A DNA stretch of 64,000 nucleotides, taken from NCBI RefSeq assembly GCF_003951285.1, contig NZ_RXFQ01000025.1, positions 1 through 64,000 on the forward strand, written 5' to 3'. The position numbers and the translations under genes were made by a program. The notes under the pieces were generated by a model. The model was not told where the DNA came from and did no database searches. It saw only the letters and a list, made by a program, of their open reading frames with translations. The stretch's first letter is position 1. Every line of letters begins with the position of its first letter. This DNA comes from Variovorax beijingensis. Its GTDB lineage: Bacteria; Pseudomonadota; Gammaproteobacteria; Burkholderiales; Burkholderiaceae_C. Positions 57,676 through 64,000 of this stretch are shown one piece after another.

Positions 57676-58623
57676 ATGAACCTGCGCCACATGGAAGTAT
57701 TTCGTGCCGTGATGCTCACGGGCGGCGTCGTCGGCGCCGCGGAACTGCTGCATGTTTCGCAGCCGGCCGTGAGCAAGCTGCTCGGGCAGATTGCGCGCCA
57801 GACCGGTCTGACCCTGTTCGAGAGGATCAAGGGCCGGCTGATCCCGACCCCCGAGGCCCATCTGCTGCACCAGGAGATCGAGACCCTGTGGCGCGGCGTG
57901 GACCGGGTGCGCGACGTCACGCGCAGCCTGGCGCAACCCGACACCGGCATGCTGCGCATCGCGGTGTCCGCCAGCCTTGCGCCTTCCCTGGTGCCGCAGG
58001 CCATGGCGCTTCTCCATGCGCAATACCCGCGGCTCAAGTGCCGGGTCGAGGTGCTCGTCGCGCCGATCATGGTCGATGCACTGCTCGATCGCTCGATGGA
58101 CCTGGCGATCGGCCTGCTGCCCAACGACCATCCGAACCTCATCGTCGTCAAGCGCTACCAGTGCGCGCTCGCCTGCGTCATGCGCAGCGACCATCCCGTC
58201 GCCGGGCGCAAGACCGTCCGTCCGGCGGACCTGCGAGGCCACCGCATCATCACGTCCCCCGAAAGCAGCGCCTACGGCCGCAGCCTGCACCGGGCCTACG
58301 GCAAGGAAGCCGGGGAGCTCCATCTTGACGTCGAGGTGCGCTCGTCGACGACCGCCTGCTGGTTCGCGCAGGCCGGCGTCGGCATCGCGGTGGTGGACCG
58401 CGCCGCCATCGCGGGGCAGACCTTCCATGGCCTCGCGGTGCGGCCCTTCAGCAGCAGCGAGCGGCTCGACATCCACGTCATCCGCAACCGGTATCGCCCG
58501 ATGTCGGTCGTGCAGCGCGCCTTCTGCGAGGCCTTCGACAAGGTCTGGATTCAGACGCCGGGCTTGGGCGGGCGGTCCGTCAGCCGCCCGCGCGCTCGTC
58601 CGGAAGCTTCGCGATCACCTTGA
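57676..58623 (+). CDS. LysR-family regulator divergent from the Bug/FAD operon
   Basis: 315-residue LysR regulator opening MNLRHMEVFRAVMLTGGVVG with HTH AELLHVSQPAVSKLLGQI near residues 23-40, and a full effector domain. The last 20 or so residues (GLGGRSVSRPRARPEASRSP) are unlike the family and arise because the frame runs 44 bases into the end of the opposite RidA-like gene. The start is set at 57676, which matches the family N-terminus; the frame is open to 57622. It should regulate the divergent Bug/FAD-oxidoreductase pair. Confidence 0.9.
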   Translation: MNLRHMEVFRAVMLTGGVVGAAELLHVSQPAVSKLLGQIARQTGLTLFERIKGRLIPTPEAHLLHQEIETLWRGVDRVRDVTRSLAQPDTGMLRIAVSASLAPSLVPQAMALLHAQYPRLKCRVEVLVAPIMVDALLDRSMDLAIGLLPNDHPNLIVVKRYQCALACVMRSDHPVAGRKTVRPADLRGHRIITSPESSAYGRSLHRAYGKEAGELHLDVEVRSSTTACWFAQAGVGIAVVDRAAIAGQTFHGLAVRPFSSSERLDIHVIRNRYRPMSVVQRAFCEAFDKVWIQTPGLGGRSVSRPRARPEASRSP

Positions 58624-58987
58624 TCTCGAACTGGAAGCCGTAGAGCCAGGTCACGCCGATGCCCGTCAGCGTCGGGTGCGGCGCCTCGCCCCAGTACTGC
58701 GCGACCACCTTCCAGATGGTTTCGAACTTCGATTCGGGGTCGACGATGAAGACCGTCACGTCGACCACGTCGTCGAAGCTGCAGCCCGCCGCGGCGAGGA
58801 TTGCGTTGAGGTTGTCGAACGCGAGCCGCACCTGCGCCTCCAGGTCGGGCTCCGGCGAGCCGTCGGGCCGGCTGCCGACCTGCCCCGACACGAACAGAAA
58901 GCCATTGGAGCGGATGGCGGGCGAATAGCGGTTGCGCTCGTAGAGCGCCTGGCGGCCGGCGGGAAAGACAACGTTGCGTGCGGACAT
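58580..58987 (-). CDS. RidA/YjgF-family protein lacking the usual Arg
   Basis: 135-residue RidA-fold protein (VSGQVGSRPDGSPEPDLEAQ, AFDNLNAILAAAGCSFDDVVDVTVFIVD). True RidA enzymes, which hydrolyse reactive imines and enamines, have an Arg in a PxR motif close to the C-terminal part; here the corresponding stretch reads HPTLTGIGVTWLYG, with no Arg there. It is probably one of the non-deaminase RidA subfamilies. It is divergent from a LysR gene 129 bases away, with a good dyad between, and its 3' end overlaps the end of another LysR gene on the opposite strand. Confidence 0.85.
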   Translation of the reverse strand: MSARNVVFPAGRQALYERNRYSPAIRSNGFLFVSGQVGSRPDGSPEPDLEAQVRLAFDNLNAILAAAGCSFDDVVDVTVFIVDPESKFETIWKVVAQYWGEAPHPTLTGIGVTWLYGFQFEIKVIAKLPDERAGG

Positions 58988-59078
58988 GGATCGGCTTTCT
59001 TTCCTGGAAAGGGAGGTTGCGATCGGTGGACTCTAGGAGCGCGCGGCCAATCGATAAACAGGCAGGACGCACAATGAC

Positions 59079-59097
59079 TGTTTGCCCAGCCCAAACA
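59079..59097. promoter_or_regulatory. Operator-like dyad between RidA-like and LysR genes
   Basis: Inverted repeat TGTTTG, seven bases, CAAACA, 20 bases upstream of the LysR ATG in the divergent region. Arms are perfect. Candidate LysR site controlling both genes. Confidence 0.5.
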
Positions 59098-59116
59098 ATC
59101 GACCCGAGGCACAGAG

Positions 59117-60085
59117 ATGGACCGATTCGATGCGCTGCAGGCCTTCGCCCGCGTGGTGGAGGCCGGCAGCTTCACCAAGGCGGCGCAGACGCTCCACATG
59201 AGCAAGACCACCGTGACCCAGTTGGTCCAGCAACTGGAGGCGCGGCTGCGCGTGAGGCTCCTGAACCGCACGACGCGCCAGGTCAAGGTCACGGCCGATG
59301 GCGCCGCCTACTACGACCGCGTGGTGCGGCTGCTCGCCGACCTGGAGGATGCGGACGCCAGCCTGTCCGGCGCCTCGGCCTCGCCGAGGGGGCGCCTGCG
59401 CGTGGACGTGCCCACCCCGTTCGCCCGCATGATCCTGGTGCCCGCATTGCCGGCGTTCCATGCGCGCCATCCCGAGATCCAGCTCGACCTTGGCGTGAGC
59501 GACCGGATGGTCGACCTGATCGGCGACAACGTCGATTGCGTGCTGCGCGGCGGCGAGCTCACCGATTCGTCTCTGACGGCGCGCCGCGTGGGCGAGCTGC
59601 GGCTCGGCGTCTATGCGGCGCCGTGCTACCTGGAACGCGCCGGCACGCCTGCGCACCCGAGCGAGCTCGAAGGCACCCACCACCGCATCGTGGGCTACCT
59701 GAGCGCGCGCAGCGGCAAGGTCGTGGCGCTGCGCATGCAGCGCGGCGGCGAGCACATCGAACTGCAGGGCCGCCACGTGGTCGCGGTCGACGACGGCAAT
59801 GCCTACCTCGCGGCCGGCGTGGCGGGCATGGGCGTTCTCTGGCTGCCGCACTACATGGCCGCGCCCCATGTGGCCCAGGGCGAGCTGGTGCCGCTGTTCG
59901 AGGGCTGGCAATTCGGCGCGATGCCGATGTACGTGGTGTTTCCGCCGAACCGGCACGTCAGCGCGAAGCTGCGGGTGTTCATCGACTGGATCGACGAGCT
60001 GATGGCGCGCCATGCGCCGATTGCTGCGTTGGGCGATGCGCGGCGCATCGATGGCCAACCAGAAGGCTTCAGCGGTCGGTCATGA
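59117..60085 (+). CDS. LysR-family regulator divergent from the RidA-like gene
   Basis: 322-residue LysR regulator of the CrgA/PecT-like group: MDRFDALQAFARVVEAGSFT with HTH KAAQTLHMSKTTVTQLVQQL (about residues 21-40) and RLLNRTTRQVKVTADG. The effector domain includes RGRLRVDVPTPFARMILVPAL and AYLAAGVAGMGVLWLPHYM. It is divergent from the RidA-like gene with a dyad at 59079-59097. Its stop overlaps the last bases of the convergent racemase-like gene by six bases. Confidence 0.92.
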   Translation: MDRFDALQAFARVVEAGSFTKAAQTLHMSKTTVTQLVQQLEARLRVRLLNRTTRQVKVTADGAAYYDRVVRLLADLEDADASLSGASASPRGRLRVDVPTPFARMILVPALPAFHARHPEIQLDLGVSDRMVDLIGDNVDCVLRGGELTDSSLTARRVGELRLGVYAAPCYLERAGTPAHPSELEGTHHRIVGYLSARSGKVVALRMQRGGEHIELQGRHVVAVDDGNAYLAAGVAGMGVLWLPHYMAAPHVAQGELVPLFEGWQFGAMPMYVVFPPNRHVSAKLRVFIDWIDELMARHAPIAALGDARRIDGQPEGFSGRS

Positions 60086-60754
60086 GGCCCTCTCGCGCCA
60101 CGCCTTGAGGATCAGCGTCTCGATGTCGTGCACTTCGCGTCCGACAGCCGCGGCCACGGCCTCGCGGTACGGCGGCATGTTCGTGCATTCGAGCACGATG
60201 CTCTCGATGGAAGGGGAGGCCTGCACCAGGCGCACCGCTGCCTCGACAACATTGCGCTGCGCCTCGGCAAGGTCGAGCACGGTGTCGTTGTCCAGGATGC
60301 GGCGATGGAACTCGCAGCCCGGGCGCACGCCCGCGACGGGCGTTCCCGCGGGCACGCCGGCAGCCTGCAGGATCTGCGGCGTCAGCGATTGCGCATCGAA
60401 AGTGACGATGCCCGGATGGGTGCAGTGCCGCACCTGCAGCAGGCTCGAGGCCAGCACCGGCACGGGAACTGCCCGCGAGAGCACGTCCTGGTAGGCGGCC
60501 AGGAAGCCGCAGCTGGTGGTGATCATCGACGCGCCTTCCGCGGCCAGCCGCACTGCGGCGTCGACGAAAGGCTGGACCAGGCGCGGATCGGCTTCTTCGA
60601 CGATGCGCCTGGGCGATGCACCTTCCACCGTGAGAAAGCGCACCGGGATGCCGGCCCGCGCATAGGTCTGCGCATTGCCGACATCGCCCGGCGGCCGCGG
60701 AAAGCGCGTGTCGAGCATCAGCACACCGAGAAAGCCAGGCGCAACGGCATTCAT
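60080..60754 (-). CDS. Aspartate/glutamate racemase-superfamily protein
   Basis: 224-residue protein of the Asp/Glu/hydantoin racemase superfamily with both catalytic Cys present: Cys82 in TTSCGFLA and Cys190 in LECTNMPPY. Cofactor-independent two-base racemisation of an amino acid or hydantoin, or a maleate isomerase-like or decarboxylase variant, is possible. It lies 12 bases downstream of an Lrp/AsnC gene on the same strand, so an amino-acid role under that regulator is likely. Product not named because the family is diverse. Confidence 0.87.
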   Translation of the reverse strand: MNAVAPGFLGVLMLDTRFPRPPGDVGNAQTYARAGIPVRFLTVEGASPRRIVEEADPRLVQPFVDAAVRLAAEGASMITTSCGFLAAYQDVLSRAVPVPVLASSLLQVRHCTHPGIVTFDAQSLTPQILQAAGVPAGTPVAGVRPGCEFHRRILDNDTVLDLAEAQRNVVEAAVRLVQASPSIESIVLECTNMPPYREAVAAAVGREVHDIETLILKAWRERAS

Positions 60755-60766
60755 GCGAGGAAAAAC

Positions 60767-61228
60767 TCAGGAGACCGAGGGAAGGGCGCTGCGCCGGTCG
60801 ATTTTCCGGCTCAGGACGATGGAGGTCTGCGTCTGTTTGATGCCGTCCAGCTGGCCGAGCTGGTCCAGCAGGACATCGAGCTTTTCCGGTGTGTCGCAGC
60901 GCAGGAAGACCATGTAGTCGAACTGGCCGCTCACGGCCGAGAGCTCCTCCACTTCGGGCACGCGCTCGAGCGCCCGGATCACTGCTGGCGCATTCTTGGC
61001 ATTGACGCTGAGCCCGCAGATCGCGCGAACGGCCGCATGCTCGAGCTTGTGGCCCAGGCGCACGCCATAGCCCGCCACCACGCCTTCGCGCTCGAGCCGC
61101 GCGATGCGCGCGACCACGGTGGTGCGCGCGATCTTGAGCTTTCGCGCCAGGTTGGCGGCGGGCTCCCTGGCGTTGGCCTGGAGCAGGCTCAGCAGGTGGC
61201 GGTCGAGGTCGTCAAGTCTTCCATCCAT
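60767..61228 (-). CDS. Lrp/AsnC-family regulator
   Basis: 153-residue Lrp-type regulator with HTH (DDLDRHLLSLLQANAREPAA, NLARKLKIARTTVVARIARLE) and a RAM domain (about residues 70-145, ICGLSVNAKNAPAVIRALE, SGQFDYMVFLR). It lies 12 bases upstream of the racemase-like gene, with which it probably forms an operon, and 68 bases downstream of the GFA gene. It could also control the amino-acid ABC importer upstream. The ligand is probably an amino acid. Confidence 0.92.
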   Translation of the reverse strand: MDGRLDDLDRHLLSLLQANAREPAANLARKLKIARTTVVARIARLEREGVVAGYGVRLGHKLEHAAVRAICGLSVNAKNAPAVIRALERVPEVEELSAVSGQFDYMVFLRCDTPEKLDVLLDQLGQLDGIKQTQTSIVLSRKIDRRSALPSVS

Positions 61229-61296
61229 CGCGTTGTCTCATGAAGTTCCGGGGTTTGGCCCGCATGCTACGGCACTGCGTGCCCGGGGCTGCAGGA

Positions 61297-61677
61297 TCAT
61301 GCGTCCCAGCCGCGGCCATCGTGCAGGGAAAGCTCGATGTGCACATCCTGCAGCGCGTCGACGCAATGCAGGTTGACATTGACCTCGTCGGGTGCCGATC
61401 GCGGATGGCAGTGCGTATGAATGCCGCATGTCCTGCAGAAGAGATGGCGTGCGCGCATCGTGCCGAAGCGATAGCTCGACAGCTGCTCCGTGCCCGCGAG
61501 CAGGCGGAAGTTCCCGGCGGGCACGCGGTGGTGCAGCGCCGCCTTGCGCACGCAATAGCTGCAGTTGCAGCCCACGCCCTTGTGCGACGCCAGCACGAAC
61601 TCGAGGCGCACCGCGCCGCAGTGGCAGCGCCCTTGCTGCCACGCGCGGGCTTCTGCGGGAGTAGCCTCGCCGCCCAC
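61297..61677 (-). CDS. GFA-family (CENP-V type) zinc protein, GTG start
   Basis: 126-residue glutathione-dependent formaldehyde-activating enzyme family protein. Cys residues for two zinc sites are seen in GRCHCGAV (18, 20), GCNCSYC (37, 39, 42) and FCRTCGIHTHC (81, 84 onward). The GTG start shares its first base with the TAG stop of the ABC ATPase gene (TAGTG), so translation is probably coupled. Members may bind S-hydroxymethyl-glutathione or act on other thiol adducts; the exact reaction of this one is unknown. Its place inside an amino-acid uptake operon is unusual. Confidence 0.85.
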   Translation of the reverse strand: MGGEATPAEARAWQQGRCHCGAVRLEFVLASHKGVGCNCSYCVRKAALHHRVPAGNFRLLAGTEQLSSYRFGTMRARHLFCRTCGIHTHCHPRSAPDEVNVNLHCVDALQDVHIELSLHDGRGWDA

Positions 61678-62477
61678 TAGGCGATGACGGCGGCGGCGGG
61701 CTCGGGCGTGCCGGCGGACGCCTTGAAGCGGCCGAGGAACGCGCGCGTCGACTCCTGCTGCGGGTTGTCGATGACGATGCCGGGTGGACCGCATTCCGCG
61801 ACAACGCCGTCGCGCATGAAGATCACCTGGTCCGCCACCTCGCGCGCAAAGCCGATTTCATGGGTGACCAGGATCATGGTCATGCCTTCCTTCGCCAGGC
61901 CCTTGATGACGGTCAGCACTTCTCCGACGAGCTCGGGGTCCAGCGCCGAGGTGGCCTCGTCGAAAAGCATGACGCCCGGCTTCATGGCCAGCGCGCGGGC
62001 GATGGCCACGCGCTGCTTCTGCCCGCCCGAGAGCTTGTCGGGGTAGTAGTCGGCACGCTCGAGCAGTCCCACCTTCTGCAGCAGCGCCCGGGCCTCGGCC
62101 GCTGCCTGGGCCTTGGGCGTCTTGAGCACCGTGACCGGGCCTTCCATGACGTTCTGCAGCGCGGTCATGTGGGGGAACAGGTTGAAGTGCTGGAACACCA
62201 TCCCGGTGGAGGCGCGGAACTTCGCGAGCTTGCGCTCGCTCGGCAGCGCGGTGTCGCGTCCGCTGAACTGGATCGCCTGATCGCCGACGGCGATGCGTCC
62301 GCCGTCCGGAACCGTCAGCAGGTTGATGCAGCGAAGCAGGGTGGATTTGCCGGAACCCGAAGGCCCGATCATCGCGACCACCTGGCCGCGTTCGATCTTC
62401 AGCGAGATGTCCTTGAGGACCACGTGGGCGCCGAAGGACTTTCGAAGGCCTGCAATCTCGATCACGGTGGAGGTCAT
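61677..62477 (-). CDS. Polar amino-acid ABC importer, ATP-binding protein (GlnQ type)
   Basis: 266-residue ATPase of the PAAT family: Walker A GPSGSGKSTLL near residues 37-47, signature LSGGQKQR, Walker B GVMLFDEATSALDPE and switch His in LVTHEIG. A long Q-loop region (MVFQHFNLFPHMTALQNVMEGPV) is typical of GlnQ/HisP. It follows the permease stop by one base and is coupled to the GFA gene downstream. Confidence 0.94.
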   Translation of the reverse strand: MTSTVIEIAGLRKSFGAHVVLKDISLKIERGQVVAMIGPSGSGKSTLLRCINLLTVPDGGRIAVGDQAIQFSGRDTALPSERKLAKFRASTGMVFQHFNLFPHMTALQNVMEGPVTVLKTPKAQAAAEARALLQKVGLLERADYYPDKLSGGQKQRVAIARALAMKPGVMLFDEATSALDPELVGEVLTVIKGLAKEGMTMILVTHEIGFAREVADQVIFMRDGVVAECGPPGIVIDNPQQESTRAFLGRFKASAGTPEPAAAVIA

Positions 62478-62478
62478 G

Positions 62479-63273
62479 TCAGGCTTCCTTGGAAACGCCG
62501 TACTCCATGCGCTTGGCCCAGATCGTGATGGGCAGCAGCACGGCGAAATACGCGATCGCGATGAAGGTGTAGAGCTCCAGCGGCCGGTAGGTGTCGTGCG
62601 CGATCACCTGGCCCTGGTACAGCAGGTCCGGCACGGCCAGCACCGAGAGCAGCGAGGTGTTCTTCAGCTGCATGATCGACTGGCTCATCAACGGCGGCAC
62701 CATCTTCTTGAACGCCTGCGGCAGCAGGATGCGGCGAAGCAGCTGCAGGCGTGTCATGCCCAGCGCCTTGCCGGCCTCGGTCTGGCCGGATTCGATGGAG
62801 ATGATCCCGCCGCGCACGATCTCGGAATAGAACGCGCCGCCATAGAGCGTCAGGCAGAGGGTGGCGGCGGCCGCGGCCGAGAGTTCGAGACCGGTGAGAA
62901 CGGGCAGCGCGTAGTAGAACCACACGAGCTGCACAAGCACCGGCGTGCACCGGAACACCTCGATGTAGGCTCGCAGCGGCGCGGTGATGTACGGGTTGGT
63001 GGACAGGCGCCCCAGGCCAGTGACCACGCCCACCAGCAGCCCGAGCACCACGCAGACCACGGTGAAGAGCAGTGTGTAGAGCAGTCCGCTGATGAGGAGT
63101 GAGCGGTACTTCCAGAGCACCGCGAAGTCCCAGTCGTAGCCTGCGGAGGCCGCGCTTGCGCCTGCGAAATGCTTGACCAGGGCCCAGGCACCGGCCAGCG
63201 CAAGAACCACCATCAGGGCCATGCCCAGGCGAGAGTGCGAGCGGGGCGTCCCCTGCGATTCGGCGTATTCCAT
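62479..63273 (-). CDS. Polar amino-acid ABC importer, permease
   Basis: 264-residue permease of the HisM/GlnP type. Helices lie near residues 18-36, 54-78 (LLISGLLYTLLFTVVCVVLG), 104-128, 145-165 and 220-245. The conserved cytoplasmic loop is EAGKALGMTRLQLLRRILLPQA, near residues 174-195. Only one permease gene is present, so the channel is probably a homodimer. It starts nine bases after the binding-protein stop. Confidence 0.93.
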   Translation of the reverse strand: MEYAESQGTPRSHSRLGMALMVVLALAGAWALVKHFAGASAASAGYDWDFAVLWKYRSLLISGLLYTLLFTVVCVVLGLLVGVVTGLGRLSTNPYITAPLRAYIEVFRCTPVLVQLVWFYYALPVLTGLELSAAAAATLCLTLYGGAFYSEIVRGGIISIESGQTEAGKALGMTRLQLLRRILLPQAFKKMVPPLMSQSIMQLKNTSLLSVLAVPDLLYQGQVIAHDTYRPLELYTFIAIAYFAVLLPITIWAKRMEYGVSKEA

Positions 63274-63282
63274 GGCCCGGCC

Positions 63283-64000
63283 TCAGAACTTGATTTCGGA
63301 AGGGAAGGCGCTGGCGGGAACGCCGGCGAGTTTTTCCATGTTCTTCAGGATCACGCTGCGGACCTCGCCCTTGGCGCGAACCTCGCCCAGCCAGGCGTTG
63401 ACGGCCGTCTGCATGGCCGGATCGGCTTCCTTGCGCAGGCCGATGCTCACGGGCGCGGTGTAGATCGGGGTGGGAATCTGCATCACGCCCACGTTGGCGC
63501 GCTTGGCCAGCAGCGGCTGCGCCAGCAGGATCACCAGGATCTGGCAGTCGGCGCGGCTGGCCTGCAGCGCGAGCGTTGCGGAGCCCGAGTTCTCCAGCCG
63601 CTGGACGTCGGCCTTCGGCAGGATGCGCGTGGCGAGCTGGTCATGGCTCGAGCCCACGTCGACCACGATCTTGTTCTCCGGCGCGTTCAGCTGCTCCCAG
63701 GTCTTGGTCGGGAAGCCCTTCTTGCAGACGGCGGTGTAGGTGTTGTCGAACAGGGTGTCGGAGAAGTTCACGACCTCCTTGCGCGCTGGCGTCGGCGCCA
63801 TGCCGAACATCGCGTCGATCTTGTTCGACTGCAGGTCGAGCACCGCGTTGCCCCAGGTCGTTTCCACGTATTCGACCTTGGCGCCGAACTTCCTGGCCAG
63901 GCTCTCCGAGAAGTCGGGCCCGAAGCCTTCCCACTTGCCCGAGACCAGGTCCTTGCTGAAGTACGGAATGGCCCCGGCGATCGCGCCCACCCGCAGGACC
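63283..64000 (-). CDS. Polar amino-acid ABC importer, periplasmic binding protein (5' end outside window)
   Basis: C-terminal 239 or so residues of an extracellular solute-binding protein of family 3; the start and signal peptide lie past the right edge. Blocks seen: GKWEGFGPDFSESLARKFGA, VETTWGNAVLDLQSNKIDAM, NFSDTLFDNTYTAVCKKGF, IVVDVGSSHDQLATRIL, and APVSIGLRKEADPAMQTAVN. It is the first visible gene of the leftward ABC operon. The Asp/Asn-rich ligand loops fit a polar amino acid, but specificity cannot be read. Confidence 0.92.
   Translation of the reverse strand, partial: VLRVGAIAGAIPYFSKDLVSGKWEGFGPDFSESLARKFGAKVEYVETTWGNAVLDLQSNKIDAMFGMAPTPARKEVVNFSDTLFDNTYTAVCKKGFPTKTWEQLNAPENKIVVDVGSSHDQLATRILPKADVQRLENSGSATLALQASRADCQILVILLAQPLLAKRANVGVMQIPTPIYTAPVSIGLRKEADPAMQTAVNAWLGEVRAKGEVRSVILKNMEKLAGVPASAFPSEIKF

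Noticed and set aside
1..64000. CRISPR arrays, insertion sequences, rRNA or tRNA genes
   Set aside because: No regularly spaced repeats, transposase motifs, or structured-RNA signatures were found on either strand.

Overview
The window looks like chromosome from a high-GC betaproteobacterium of the Comamonadaceae, most like Variovorax. The reasons are uniformly GC-rich, densely packed genes; five Bug-type (TctC-like) solute receptors without membrane partners; six LysR regulators, most divergent from the operon they probably control; and Gly-rich Tat lipoproteins typical of Burkholderiales. The genus is an inference from style. I found no rRNA, tRNA, CRISPR array, prophage or insertion sequence.

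Layout. 1-5.5 kb: a type-B carboxylesterase (cut by the left edge) behind a LysR gene, a membrane protein, and a PhoD-type phosphatase/phosphodiesterase. 5.5-12.4 kb: a chromosomal AadA-like adenylyltransferase, then a leftward operon of CaiB-type CoA-transferase, intradiol dioxygenase, citryl-CoA lyase-like protein and two Bug receptors, with a divergent LysR. 12.4-13.9 kb: an AbiEi/AbiEii module. 14-20 kb: an unrecognised protein, two small proteins, a secreted glycerophosphodiesterase, and a MocR regulator divergent from an epimerase-cupin pair. 20-26 kb: Nudix and LysR genes, then a Bug / D-threonine-aldolase-like / N-acyl-D-amino-acid deacylase / variant OMP-decarboxylase operon.

26-37 kb: a MerR-ATPase fusion, then a leftward operon of about eight genes (HAD hydrolase, FAD amine oxidase, a complete Dpp-type ABC importer, a tartrate/D-malate-type dehydrogenase and a succinate-semialdehyde-type dehydrogenase). 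This reads as uptake plus oxidation of one small nitrogen compound. 37-47.7 kb: an acetyltransferase and 2-hydroxyacid dehydrogenase, a DUF2946-like protein with a TonB receptor and a three-gene ABC exporter-like set, then an omega-aminotransferase with an Lrp regulator.

47.7-52.6 kb: amidase, Bug receptor and MFS efflux operon with divergent LysR. 52.6-54.2 kb: a lower-GC islet with a ParD-like gene and a nucleotidyltransferase gene, a candidate toxin-antitoxin pair. 54.2-61.2 kb: HAD hydrolase, FAD oxidoreductase and Bug receptor with divergent LysR; a RidA-like protein lacking the usual Arg, with divergent LysR; an Asp/Glu racemase-like protein and an Lrp regulator. 61.3-64 kb: a polar amino-acid ABC importer (its binding protein cut by the right edge) translationally coupled to a GFA-family zinc protein.

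The region as a whole is accessory catabolism: small regulator-plus-transporter-plus-enzyme cassettes, many with stop/start overlaps, and two toxin-antitoxin-like modules.
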